Shown piece after piece: positions 19,378 to 28,612 of a stretch of DNA of 64,000 nt (the stretch's first letter is position 1; each line of letters opens with the position of its first letter). Under the pieces are notes generated by a model. It was not told the origin of the DNA. It saw only the letters and a program-made list of their open reading frames with translations, and did not search any database. Origin of the DNA: Candidatus Thioglobus sp. NP1 (lineage in GTDB: Bacteria > Pseudomonadota > Gammaproteobacteria > PS1 > Pseudothioglobaceae); assembly GCF_003326015.1 (NCBI RefSeq), contig NZ_CP023860.1, positions 62,001 through 126,000 of the forward strand, read 5' to 3'. Made by a program: the position numbers and the translations under genes.

Positions 19378-20997
19378 ATGAGTAGGACATACGACTTCAT
19401 CATAATTGGTGCAGGATCAGCTGGCTGCCTAATAGCCAATAGACTTTCTGAGAATCCTAGTAATAGTGTTTTGTTAATTGAAGCTGGAAGAAAAGATAAT
19501 AATCTTTGGCTACATATTCCAGTGGGTTATTTTAAAACTATGAATAATCCAAAATTTGATTGGATGTTCAAGCTCGAAAAAGATAAAGGTGTAAATAATC
19601 GACGAATCGATTGGCCAAGAGGTAAAGTCTTAGGAGGGTCAAGTGCACTTAATGGCTTACTCTACATAAGAGGTGACAGGCATGACTATGATAACTGGAA
19701 AGATTTAGGTAATGAAGGCTGGAGTTATAAAGATGTATTACCTTACTTTAAAAAATTTGAATGTCAGGAGAATGGTAGTAATGAATACCATGGTGTTGAT
19801 GGTGAGCTAAAGGTTTCAAATTTAAGACTTAAAAGAAAGATAGCTGATCTTTTTATAAAAGCATCGGAAGAAATAGGTATCCCAAATAATCCAGACTGCA
19901 ATGGAGAAAATCAGGAAGGTGTTGGTTACTTTCAGCAAACATCATTCAAAGGTTTTAGAAGGAGCTCTTATCGGTCATTTTTAAATAAGAAAATAAGGAA
20001 TAGAAAAAATCTAACAATAATTACCAATACTCAAGTTAGTAAAGTCCTTTTTAAAAATAAAAAAGCTATTGGGGTTCAGTGTATTGAAAGTAATACTAAT
20101 AAAGATCGAAATATTTATGCAAACTCTGAAGTAATTATTTCTGCAGGCTCTATTAGCTCTCCACAAATACTTCAACTCTCTGGGATTGGCGACGAACAGC
20201 ATTTAAAACGGCTTGGAATAAATGTTATCCATAATAATCCAGCTGTTGGAAAGAATCTTCAGGACCATTTACAAGTTCGAATGGTTTTTAAAACAAATAC
20301 AAGGACACTTAATGATGAATTAAATACTTGGTGGAAAAAAGCTTTAATTGGCTTACAGTATATGCTCTTTAGAACAGGTCCATTAACGCTCAGTGCGAGC
20401 CAAGTCTATGCATTTACTAATACTTCTTTAGACGGCTCAAGGCCCAATATCCAATTCCACATGCAGCCATTAAGTGCTGATAAGCCGGGTGATGGTGTTC
20501 ACCCCTTTTCAGCATTCACAATGTCTATTTGTAACCTTCGTCCTGAAAGCAGAGGTGAGGTAAAGATCAACTCTTCTGATCCAACTCAACTGCCAAAGAT
20601 TATTCCTAACTATCTTTCTACTGATAGTGACAAAAAAATTGCAATTGACTCCATAAAGGTAGCCAGAAAAATTGCTGATGCGGACTCATTAAAGAAATAT
20701 ATTCTAGAAGAATATGTTCCTGGCCCAGCTTTTGAATCTGACGAAGAACTTCTTGAAGCTGCTAAAAATAATAGTCAAAGCATTTATCACCCTGTTGGAA
20801 CCTGCAAAATGGGTAATGATATTGATAGTGTAGTTGATGAAAAACTTAAGGTTCATGGGGTCTCTGGTCTAAGAGTTGTAGATGCTTCAATAATGCCTGA
20901 ACTTGTTTCAGGAAATACGAATGCACCTACTATGATGATTGCAGAAAAAGCTTCAGAAATGATTCTTGCTGATTACGATCTAAGTTTGACTAAGTAG
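19378..20997 (+). CDS. GMC-family FAD-dependent alcohol/choline dehydrogenase-like enzyme
   Basis: This 539-aa GMC oxidoreductase oxidises an alcohol with FAD. The FAD motif GAGSAG lies at residues 11-16, GMC signature 1 around residue 80 (PRGKVLGGSSALNG), signature 2 around residue 258 (SAGSISSPQILQLSGIG), and the catalytic histidine in YHPVGTCKMG with the partner asparagine near GNTNAPTM. Choline dehydrogenase (BetA) is the best-known relative, but no betB or bet transporter is nearby. The gene diverges from the TRAP operon, so it may oxidise an alcohol linked to that locus. Confidence 0.88.
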   Translation: MSRTYDFIIIGAGSAGCLIANRLSENPSNSVLLIEAGRKDNNLWLHIPVGYFKTMNNPKFDWMFKLEKDKGVNNRRIDWPRGKVLGGSSALNGLLYIRGDRHDYDNWKDLGNEGWSYKDVLPYFKKFECQENGSNEYHGVDGELKVSNLRLKRKIADLFIKASEEIGIPNNPDCNGENQEGVGYFQQTSFKGFRRSSYRSFLNKKIRNRKNLTIITNTQVSKVLFKNKKAIGVQCIESNTNKDRNIYANSEVIISAGSISSPQILQLSGIGDEQHLKRLGINVIHNNPAVGKNLQDHLQVRMVFKTNTRTLNDELNTWWKKALIGLQYMLFRTGPLTLSASQVYAFTNTSLDGSRPNIQFHMQPLSADKPGDGVHPFSAFTMSICNLRPESRGEVKINSSDPTQLPKIIPNYLSTDSDKKIAIDSIKVARKIADADSLKKYILEEYVPGPAFESDEELLEAAKNNSQSIYHPVGTCKMGNDIDSVVDEKLKVHGVSGLRVVDASIMPELVSGNTNAPTMMIAEKASEMILADYDLSLTK

Positions 20998-21038
20998 ACG
21001 TATTTGTGTATTGTTAATTCTATTTTAAATTCAATTTA

Positions 21039-22136
21039 ATGCCCTCCTCAATTTCGCAATTTCGTCGCAGTGAACTCTTCAAACCTGCAATTATAGTACC
21101 CATCGTAATTATGCTATTTTTCTCAATATTTAATTTGACGGCACCTTCAGATCCAGCCAGAATTGCATATGCCTTTGAGTTAGGAGTTGTCAATAAGGAT
21201 ATCGGCCCTTCATTACCTCTAGTTTCTAATCAAGCAATTAAAACCTTATCTAAATCACTTCCTTTTAAGCTAACTATTATTAAAGATTCTGAGACTGCAA
21301 GAGAGGCTCTTTCAAGAGGAGAGATTGCTTCAGTAATTACCTTTCCAAAGAACTTTTCTCAGCTTGCACTTAGTGACGAAAAATTAAATATTGAAATCTT
21401 AAATTCACAGCACCTAACAATATCTGAGACTCAGATATCTAGTCAGCTCCCAGGTACTATTCAGATGGCTCTTTCTACTTTTATAGCTAACCTAAGATTA
21501 GCAAAATCCAATAATCAGGCGCCTGTTTCAGGAATGTTGGTCAATACTAATATAGAAACGCTTTATTCCGCGAAGAGTTTAGCTTCTGTTCCCTCGCCCT
21601 TTGTTATGAGTTTTACAAGTTGGCTCGCTTCAATGGTAGGTTCAATTCTTCTATTCCTTGCAACGAAACAGATGCCCCTATTAAATCGCGCATATTTGAG
21701 AACCTTAATTCCAATAATGGTTATGGGTTCTGCAAGCCTAGTTTTAGCTATTGTTATTACTTTAACAACACTTCAATGGGAGTCGTTTTTAATGGCCTGG
21801 CTTAGCGTATGGCTAGTCAGTGTTTGTTTGTCATGGTTATTTCTTGGCGTCTTTGAAATTATTGGTCTTGCGGCTTTATTAATTATTCTTCCTGTAGTTC
21901 AGTATCAGTCAGTACTTAGTGGCTCGATGATGCCTGTAAGTGCCGCACCAGAATGGTTAGAATTAATTGGTAACTCAGTGCCTTTTGATGCAATAGGTGG
22001 AGCCTATAGAGCGGTTATCTTTGGCTCTGATGGCAACCTTCCTTTTACTTGGTTATTAGGTGCTGCATTAATTGGCCTTTTCTTAAGTTGGGGCTCTGCA
22101 ATATTTAAAGGTCGTATGAAAAGAACCTGGAAATAA
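21039..22136 (+). CDS. Orphan ABC-2/YhgE-like membrane protein
   Basis: The 365-aa protein has one N-terminal membrane helix (residues 17-32), an extracytoplasmic domain of about 150 residues and then five or six helices from residue 190 to the end. This is the layout of ABC-2 type permeases and YhgE/Pip-type proteins. No ATPase gene is adjacent, unlike most ABC-2 systems, so it may use an ATPase encoded elsewhere or not be a transporter. The segment SVLSGSMMPVSAAPEWLELIG fits the ABC-2 family, whose members carry a P-x-W/L turn there. It is followed convergently by the DUF6279 gene. Confidence 0.65.
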   Translation: MPSSISQFRRSELFKPAIIVPIVIMLFFSIFNLTAPSDPARIAYAFELGVVNKDIGPSLPLVSNQAIKTLSKSLPFKLTIIKDSETAREALSRGEIASVITFPKNFSQLALSDEKLNIEILNSQHLTISETQISSQLPGTIQMALSTFIANLRLAKSNNQAPVSGMLVNTNIETLYSAKSLASVPSPFVMSFTSWLASMVGSILLFLATKQMPLLNRAYLRTLIPIMVMGSASLVLAIVITLTTLQWESFLMAWLSVWLVSVCLSWLFLGVFEIIGLAALLIILPVVQYQSVLSGSMMPVSAAPEWLELIGNSVPFDAIGGAYRAVIFGSDGNLPFTWLLGAALIGLFLSWGSAIFKGRMKRTWK

Positions 22137-22961
22137 CTATATTTGTTCAATCAAATTACTAATATCAGTTCTATATCGCACTAGTTGATCACGAAGTTTT
22201 TTATTTTGTTTCTCTGAACGAGAGTTTAATATTTCAGCAATTAACTGATGCGTTATATTAATATTATGAGAATATTTGATTCGATAATTTTGTGATTCTA
22301 AATTATCTCTATTTGTTATCCCATTTAACCTTTCCTCCCAGTCATTTTCTCTCTGAAGTATTAAGGAAAGATTATTAATAAGAGCCTTACGATTTTCTAA
22401 CCATTCATTATCTGATCTATACATATTTTCACTAGCAGTTCTTAAAAGAACTAACTGATCTTTATTTAATGAGCCCATAAACCTACCTAAGTTTTTTCGA
22501 AATCTATTTACAACATCTTTTTGATAGGTTTGATCATTTCGGTTTAGATATTTATTTTCATTTTCAATTGTTTTTCGTTTCATTACATTAAGGAATTGTT
22601 TAATCTGTTCATCTGATAGATCCTTAGCTAATGGAGTTAACCATGATAGAATTTGCTGTTCAGTTCGAAACCATGAATTTTCAATATCTTGGGTAATTAA
22701 GGCAATATCTTCAGCTTTTACTTCATTATCTAGAAGACCCTCTAAACTGTAAATTATTTCTACATACTTTGGTAACTCTTGAGTACGGTGCCATTTAAAA
22801 AAAGGAATTAAACGCTCATTTAAGCTTTGTTTTTGTTCACTAGTAAAATCGACATAACTTGCTAGATACCATGGCAATAAAAAATCAATCCGATTATAGA
22901 CAAATGTTGTTGAGGAACATCCAGTTAGGAATAATAAGGCAATTAAAGCTAATTTTTTCAT
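22137..22961 (-). CDS. DUF6279-family lipoprotein
   Basis: This 274-aa protein has a lipoprotein signal (MKKLALIALLFLTGC, with the lipobox LTGC) and a helical, charged mature region. The segment NRIDFLLPWYLASYVDFTSEQ is typical of the DUF6279 family of gammaproteobacterial lipoproteins. Its function is unknown. It ends one base past the stop of the convergent ABC-2-like gene. Confidence 0.85.
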   Translation of the reverse strand: MKKLALIALLFLTGCSSTTFVYNRIDFLLPWYLASYVDFTSEQKQSLNERLIPFFKWHRTQELPKYVEIIYSLEGLLDNEVKAEDIALITQDIENSWFRTEQQILSWLTPLAKDLSDEQIKQFLNVMKRKTIENENKYLNRNDQTYQKDVVNRFRKNLGRFMGSLNKDQLVLLRTASENMYRSDNEWLENRKALINNLSLILQRENDWEERLNGITNRDNLESQNYRIKYSHNINITHQLIAEILNSRSEKQNKKLRDQLVRYRTDISNLIEQI

Positions 22962-23095
22962 AATTACGTCAAATATAATTGAATATCAATAAAACTTTTT
23001 TAAAAGCCTAAATTCTATTACTTTCTACATAGAGGGTATAAATAAATAAAACTATGTTTAAATTAATACTTATATAGACTAATTAACCAATTTAA

Positions 23096-24145
23096 ATGAA
23101 GAACCAAATTCACAATAAAAACATTGAAGAAGAAGTAACTATTACAACCCCTATTAACTTAAGGGGGAAAATTCCTCTCAGTGACGATGGTGCTGACAAT
23201 ATTTTAACGAGTCGTAAAACTATAGATGATATTTTTTTAAAAAAAGACTCTAGATTGATTGTGATTGTTGGTCCATGCTCAATTCATCATATTGGAGCTG
23301 CAAAAGAATATGCACTTAAACTAAAGTCTCTACAAAATGAAGTCAAGAACTCCATTTATTTAGTAATGAGGGTTTATTTTGAAAAGCCAAGAACAACAGT
23401 TGGCTGGAAAGGTTTAATTAGTGATCCTGATATGGATAACTCTCTTGATGTTGACAAGGGTCTTCATCAAGGTCGAGAGCTTCTAGTTTGGCTAGCTGAA
23501 AATGAAATACCAGCTGCAACAGAAGCACTCAATCCTATTACTCCTCAATATTTGGCTGATTTAATTTCTTGGTGTGCAATTGGTGCAAGAACAACAGAGT
23601 CTCAGACTCATCGAGAAATGTCGAGTGGGCTTTCAATGACAGTTGGCTTTAAAAATGGCACTGATGGAAATATAGATATGGCAATTAATGCCATTAAAGC
23701 TTGCTCATCGCCTCAAAGTTTTTTAGGTATTAATGATAAGGGGCAGATTGCAACATTTAAAGCAAAAGGAAATAAATCCTCTCATCTAATACTTAGAGGT
23801 GGAAAAAAACCTAACTATCATATTGATGACATTAAAGAATGTGAAGTACTCCTGAAAAAAAATGGACTAGCTGAAAGGATAATGGTTGATTGCTCTCATG
23901 ACAATTCAAATCAAGATTATAGAAACCAAGGAAAAGTTATTGAAGAGATTACTAAACAATTAGTGTCAGGCAATAAATCAATTTTTGGGCTAATGTTAGA
24001 AAGTAATCTTTTTTCTGGTAAGCAAAAAATATTGGAAAATCAAGATGATATGGATTATGGTGTTTCTGTTACAGATGGGTGCATAGATTGGGAAGAAACT
24101 CAAAAAATAATCAAAAAATTAGCTCAAAAAATATCTTCACCTTAA
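23096..24145 (+). CDS. aroG: 3-deoxy-7-phosphoheptulonate (DAHP) synthase, class I
   Basis: It condenses phosphoenolpyruvate and erythrose 4-phosphate, the first step of aromatic amino acid synthesis. The 349-aa protein has the AroF/G/H layout: VGPCSIHH with the metal cysteine, MRVYFEKPRTTVGWKG, GARTTESQTHREMSSG, and HLILRGG followed by VDCSHDNSN. The N-terminal 30 residues resemble the regulatory extension of feedback-sensitive isozymes. Which aromatic amino acid inhibits it cannot be told, so the symbol aroG is generic. Confidence 0.93.
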   Translation: MKNQIHNKNIEEEVTITTPINLRGKIPLSDDGADNILTSRKTIDDIFLKKDSRLIVIVGPCSIHHIGAAKEYALKLKSLQNEVKNSIYLVMRVYFEKPRTTVGWKGLISDPDMDNSLDVDKGLHQGRELLVWLAENEIPAATEALNPITPQYLADLISWCAIGARTTESQTHREMSSGLSMTVGFKNGTDGNIDMAINAIKACSSPQSFLGINDKGQIATFKAKGNKSSHLILRGGKKPNYHIDDIKECEVLLKKNGLAERIMVDCSHDNSNQDYRNQGKVIEEITKQLVSGNKSIFGLMLESNLFSGKQKILENQDDMDYGVSVTDGCIDWEETQKIIKKLAQKISSP

Positions 24146-24171
24146 TCTTAGCAACAAATTTATAAGATTAA
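24142..24171 (+). terminator. Hairpin at the end of the DAHP synthase gene
   Basis: TTAATCTTA (24142-24150) and TAAGATTAA (24163-24171) form a perfect 9-bp stem with a 12-base loop, overlapping the stop codon. There is no T run after it, so it may stabilise or process mRNA rather than terminate it. The remaining gap to 24366 has no gene. Confidence 0.4.
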
Positions 24172-24365
24172 TAGTCAAGAACTTCAAGGTGGCCATCTGG
24201 AATTATAAAAGGGGCTCAATTTCACTTTAAAAGCGGAATGGATGTCTAATTAAGAACTATAAAATTACCTTTATATAGCTGCTTTAAACCTCTTACAAAA
24301 AAATAATTGACAGTGATTTGATTTAGTATCAAAATGTGGCTTATAGTTAAACTCAAATCATTGTT

Positions 24366-25922
24366 ATGTCTAGAAGAAAATCTGGTGGTAGGGAAGCAAG
24401 AATAGCTGAAAGAAGTGCGCCCCTTAAGGAAGAAGAAAAACCAGTTAAACCAGGTGAGATTGGTGGAAGATATAAGCCGCTAAGTGATAAGCAAGTTTTA
24501 TCAATAGAAGCTAATATTTATCGTATATTAGAAGAAATTGGTTTTGGTGATGCTACTCCTCATTGTATTGAGAAGTGTGTTGCGTTTGGAGCTATTCTTG
24601 GTGATGATGGAAGATTAAGAATGCCAAGAGAAGTTGTAGAGAAAGCCATGGGTCTTTCTCAACAAAGTCTTACTCTTCATGCTCAAAATCCAAAATATGA
24701 TTTAGACCTTAGTGGATCAAGGGTTCACTTTTCAACGGCGGGGGCTGCAGTGCTTATTGCTGACCCTGAAAATAATGAGTACAGAGAATCTGAAAGTCAA
24801 GACCTATTTGATATGGCAAGAATTGCTGACAAATGTGAACATATTCATATGTTTCAAAGAACTTGTGTACTAAGAGATATTGCTAGTCCTCGTGAAATGG
24901 ATCAAAACTCAGTTTATTGTATTGCAATGGGGACTGAAAAACATGTTGGTGCAAGCTTTACAGAGTCAGATCATGTTACTGATGCGCTTGAGATGCTTCA
25001 TATTATTGCTGGTAGTGAAGAAAAATGGCGTGAAAGACCTTTTTTAAGTATGAGTAATTGTCATGTTGTTCCTCCAATGAAATTTGCAGAGGAATCTTTA
25101 GAATGTGTTCGTGTAGGTGTTGAGGGTGGTATGCCAATATTACTTCTATCAGCAGGTCAGGCAGGTGCAACTGCACCGCCACTTCTACCAGGAGTTGTAT
25201 CACAAGCATGGGCTGAATGTCTTGGTGGTCTGGTCTATGTCAATGCAATTAAACCTGGGGCGCCTGCGATTCTTGGAACTTGGCCTTTTGTATCTGACCT
25301 TCGAACTGGTTCTATGTGTGGTGGCTCTCCAGAACAAGGATTAATTTCTGCCGCTTGTGCGCAAATGGGTAACTTCTTAGACCTTCCAACTGGAACACCT
25401 GCAGGTATGACAGATTCTAAATTCCCTGATTTTCAGGCTGGCTCTGAAAGAGCGTCAACTCACACAGTAACTGCAATAGCGGGTGCAAATATAGTATATG
25501 AATCTGCAGGGATGTACGCAAGCCTTTTAGGCACATGTCCAGAAAGTTTGTTACTAGATAATGATTTATTAGGTGCATCTATGAGAATGACTAAGGGCTT
25601 TAGTGATGATAGCGAAGAGTCTCTTTGTTTTGAAACAATTAAAGATGTTTGTTTAAATGATAAAGCTCACTACTTAGGTTCAGACCAGACAATTAATGTT
25701 ATGCAAAGTGAATATATATACCCTGACTTGAGTGATAGAGATAGCCCTAATGATTGGGCAGATATGGGTAAGCCTATAATACTTGAAAAAGCAATTCAAC
25801 AAAAAAAAGAGATTCTTTCTGAACACTTTCCAGATCATGTTAGTGATGATATTGATAAAAAAATACGCGAAAAATTTAATATTAAATTAAGCAGAAAAGA
25901 TATTGGAAGAAAACCTCTTTAA
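24366..25922 (+). CDS. MttB-superfamily (trimethylamine methyltransferase-like) protein, non-pyrrolysine
   Basis: The 518-aa protein belongs to the MttB superfamily, whose members transfer a methyl group from quaternary or tertiary amines to a corrinoid protein. No in-frame TAG occurs, so it is not the pyrrolysine-type trimethylamine enzyme and is closer to MtgB-like enzymes acting on betaines. Glycine-rich TIM-barrel segments such as FSTAGAAVLIAD and LLSAGQAGATAPPLLPG are visible. A basic N-terminal tail of 35 residues precedes the domain. The next gene, 12 bases on, encodes a DMGDH-like protein. No corrinoid-protein gene is in the window. The substrate is unknown. Confidence 0.85.
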   Translation: MSRRKSGGREARIAERSAPLKEEEKPVKPGEIGGRYKPLSDKQVLSIEANIYRILEEIGFGDATPHCIEKCVAFGAILGDDGRLRMPREVVEKAMGLSQQSLTLHAQNPKYDLDLSGSRVHFSTAGAAVLIADPENNEYRESESQDLFDMARIADKCEHIHMFQRTCVLRDIASPREMDQNSVYCIAMGTEKHVGASFTESDHVTDALEMLHIIAGSEEKWRERPFLSMSNCHVVPPMKFAEESLECVRVGVEGGMPILLLSAGQAGATAPPLLPGVVSQAWAECLGGLVYVNAIKPGAPAILGTWPFVSDLRTGSMCGGSPEQGLISAACAQMGNFLDLPTGTPAGMTDSKFPDFQAGSERASTHTVTAIAGANIVYESAGMYASLLGTCPESLLLDNDLLGASMRMTKGFSDDSEESLCFETIKDVCLNDKAHYLGSDQTINVMQSEYIYPDLSDRDSPNDWADMGKPIILEKAIQQKKEILSEHFPDHVSDDIDKKIREKFNIKLSRKDIGRKPL

Positions 25923-25934
25923 AGAAAAATTAAT

Positions 25935-28352
25935 ATGAAATCACATGCTCAAGTAGTAATTATTGGTGGAGGCTCACTTGGTGTAAACCTTATGTATCAC
26001 CTTACCCAAGAAGGATGGACAGATATTGTTCTTGTAGAAAAAGGTGAGCTTACTAGTGGCTCTACTTGGCATGCTGCTGGGTTATGTCCAAATTTTAATG
26101 GTAATCACACCTTATCTAGTATTCATGAATATACAATTAAATTGTATGATGAAATCCTACCTAAAGAAACTGGACTATCTTCTTCTTTTCACAAAACAGG
26201 TTCACTAAGAGTTGGACATGATGAAGTTGAACATCAATGGTTTACCAATATTCTTAGTAGAGCAAACCATATTGGTTGTGAAATGCACTTTGTATCAAAG
26301 GAAGAGGCTTCGGTCATTAATCCAATGATGAATTTTGATAATGCAAAAAGCATTTTATACACGCCAAATGATGGTCATGTTGACCCAACAACTGTTGTAA
26401 CTCAGCTTGCACAACTTAGTAAAAAAGCAGGCGCTGAAGTTAGTAACTTTAATCGAGTAATTGATATTAATATTCTTCCAACTGGGGAATATGAAGTTAT
26501 TACTGAATTAGGTAATATCATTGCTCAGCATGTTGTTAATGCTGGTGGCTGCTTCTCACCTCAAGTTGGAGCTATGGTAGGCTCATATGTTCCATTAGTG
26601 AATCTTCAACATCAATATTTAATTACTGATAGCCATCCTGATATTGCTGCTCTTACAAAAGAACTTCCTGTAACCAGAGACTCTATTGCAGCCTCATATA
26701 TTCGACAGGAAGGGAGTGGGATATTAATTGGCCCATATGAAACCAGAGGCTCTAAACCATGGGGACTAGACGGAGTTGATTGGTCATTTGACAGAGAACT
26801 ATTTGAAGGTGATTTAGATAGACTAATGCCTTGGTTAGAAAGATGCATGGACATTTTTCCCTTATTTAAAGAAGTTGGGATTAGTACTGTAATAAACGGA
26901 CTAATTACTCATACGCCTGATGATAATCTCTTAGTGGGTCCTGCCAAAGGGTTAAGAAATTTTTGGAATCTCTGTGGTGCAAGTATTGGAATTGCCCAGG
27001 GTGGTATTGGTAAGTATTTAGCACAATGGATGGTCCATGGGCAAACAGAACTTAATATGGCTTCACTTGATAGCCGTCGATTTGATCATTGGGCTGATAA
27101 AACTTACTGCACAACCAGAGCAATTGAATCTTATGAAAGAATGTACTCAATGGCAGCTCCAAATGAAAATCGTCCTCATGGAAGACCCATTAGAGTTAGT
27201 GCACTGCATACATTATTAAGTCAAAAAGGCGCCATTCATACTGTCAATACTGGCTTTGAAAAACCCTCTTGGTTTGCAACAGATGGTACTAGAAATGAAA
27301 CTCTAACTTGGGGTCATAGTGAAGCACATGAGGTAGTTGCTCAAGAATGTGCTGCTGTTCAAAAATCATGTGGCATTACTGATATTAGTGGAACAGCTAA
27401 ATTTCGTATCACAGGGAAAGATGCATTTAAATTTTTAGATCATTTATCTTGTAATAAGCTTCCCTCCAAGGATGGAAGAATAGGCTTGACTCTTTTCCAT
27501 GCTCCAAATGGAGGCATTATGGCTGAACAAACTATTAGTAGAATTGATAAAGAAAATTTTCTATTAATGGGTGCAATTGGATCAGAAGTAAAAGATTATC
27601 AGTGGCTTGAATGGCATTCAGATGATTATGATGTCGTGATAGAAAACTTAACTGAAAGTTGGGGTGGTCTCCTTTTAACTGGGCCAAATGCTCGAAAAAT
27701 TTTAAGTCAATGCACGCAAGAGGATCTTAGTAATAGTGCATTTTCATGGCTAAGCTGTAAAACAATTAAAATAGATTCAGCCTCTGTTTTTGCCATGAGA
27801 GTATCCTACGCTGGTGAGCTTGGTTGGGAGCTTCACATGCCAACATGGCAACTTATCTCAATATATGAGTCTTTAATGGAGATGGGTGAGGAATTTGGGT
27901 TAAAAGATTTTGGTGGCCTGGCATTTAATAGTATGCGTTTAGAAAAAATGTACAGAGCTTATGGAGCGGAATTTACAGAAGAAATTTCTGCACTTGAAGC
28001 TGGAATGGAAAGATTCCTCGACCTTGATAGAAACTTTATTGGTGCTGATAATATTCGAGAGCGCCTCTCTATGGGAGTCAAAACTAAGTTAGCTTTCCTT
28101 ATTTTTGATGATCAAATTCCAGCAGAATGCTTTGGCAATGAAGCAGTATTTGACGGTGATAATTTAAGTGGCATTATAACTAGTGGTGCCTATGGATATA
28201 GAGTTGGCCACAGTATTGCTTTCGCGTACTTAAAGCCAAATCTATGCATAGAAGGCTCTAAACTTAGAGTTGAAACTTCACTTGGAAGTCGAAATTGTCA
28301 TGTAAGTATCGATCCTGCTTATGATAAGACTAATGAAAAACTTCGCTCATAA
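25935..28352 (+). CDS. Dimethylglycine/sarcosine dehydrogenase-like FAD protein with GcvT domain
   Basis: This is an 805-aa two-part enzyme. Residues 1-370 form a DAO-type flavoprotein with IGGGSLGVNLMYHL and the SGSTWHAAG segment, whose histidine carries covalent FAD in dimethylglycine and sarcosine dehydrogenases. Residues 430-800 form a GcvT-like aminomethyl/folate domain (ITDISGTAKFRITGKDAFKF, then FNSMRLEKMYRAYGAEF). Known relatives oxidatively demethylate N-methyl amino acids and pass formaldehyde equivalents to tetrahydrofolate. It is co-directional with the MttB-like gene, suggesting stepwise demethylation of one methylated amine. Confidence 0.87.
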   Translation: MKSHAQVVIIGGGSLGVNLMYHLTQEGWTDIVLVEKGELTSGSTWHAAGLCPNFNGNHTLSSIHEYTIKLYDEILPKETGLSSSFHKTGSLRVGHDEVEHQWFTNILSRANHIGCEMHFVSKEEASVINPMMNFDNAKSILYTPNDGHVDPTTVVTQLAQLSKKAGAEVSNFNRVIDINILPTGEYEVITELGNIIAQHVVNAGGCFSPQVGAMVGSYVPLVNLQHQYLITDSHPDIAALTKELPVTRDSIAASYIRQEGSGILIGPYETRGSKPWGLDGVDWSFDRELFEGDLDRLMPWLERCMDIFPLFKEVGISTVINGLITHTPDDNLLVGPAKGLRNFWNLCGASIGIAQGGIGKYLAQWMVHGQTELNMASLDSRRFDHWADKTYCTTRAIESYERMYSMAAPNENRPHGRPIRVSALHTLLSQKGAIHTVNTGFEKPSWFATDGTRNETLTWGHSEAHEVVAQECAAVQKSCGITDISGTAKFRITGKDAFKFLDHLSCNKLPSKDGRIGLTLFHAPNGGIMAEQTISRIDKENFLLMGAIGSEVKDYQWLEWHSDDYDVVIENLTESWGGLLLTGPNARKILSQCTQEDLSNSAFSWLSCKTIKIDSASVFAMRVSYAGELGWELHMPTWQLISIYESLMEMGEEFGLKDFGGLAFNSMRLEKMYRAYGAEFTEEISALEAGMERFLDLDRNFIGADNIRERLSMGVKTKLAFLIFDDQIPAECFGNEAVFDGDNLSGIITSGAYGYRVGHSIAFAYLKPNLCIEGSKLRVETSLGSRNCHVSIDPAYDKTNEKLRS

Positions 28353-28409
28353 TTTTACAACTGCACTAAAATACTCTACAAAATTATATTGCAAATCTAA
28401 ATATTTCTA

Positions 28410-28601
28410 ATGAATGAACAAACCCGACTAAAGCAAATGAAGAGCCCTTGCATAAGTATTTGCAAATACAATAAGAATAACTTCTGTATCGGTTGCAAAA
28501 GACACATGAATGAAATATTTGATTGGTTTGATTTTACTGATGATATGAGAACTGCTATTATGAAAGATTTAGAAAGTCGAGATATTGATACTAAGCCTTA
28601 G
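28410..28601 (+). CDS. DUF1289 small cysteine protein
   Basis: A 63-aa protein with the DUF1289 pattern: SPCISICKYNKNNFCIGC with four cysteines, then a conserved acidic and tryptophan-containing helix (EIFDWFDF). The cysteines probably bind a metal ion or Fe-S centre, but the function of this widespread family is unknown. It ends 11 bases before the convergent LysE gene. Start could also be the internal ATG at residue 10. Confidence 0.85.
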   Translation: MNEQTRLKQMKSPCISICKYNKNNFCIGCKRHMNEIFDWFDFTDDMRTAIMKDLESRDIDTKP

Positions 28602-28612
28602 TAATCAAAAAT

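Noticed and set aside
24366-25922. Pyrrolysine-containing trimethylamine methyltransferase
   Set aside because: The reading frame has no in-frame TAG before its end and no pyl genes are visible. It is a non-pyrrolysine member of the superfamily.
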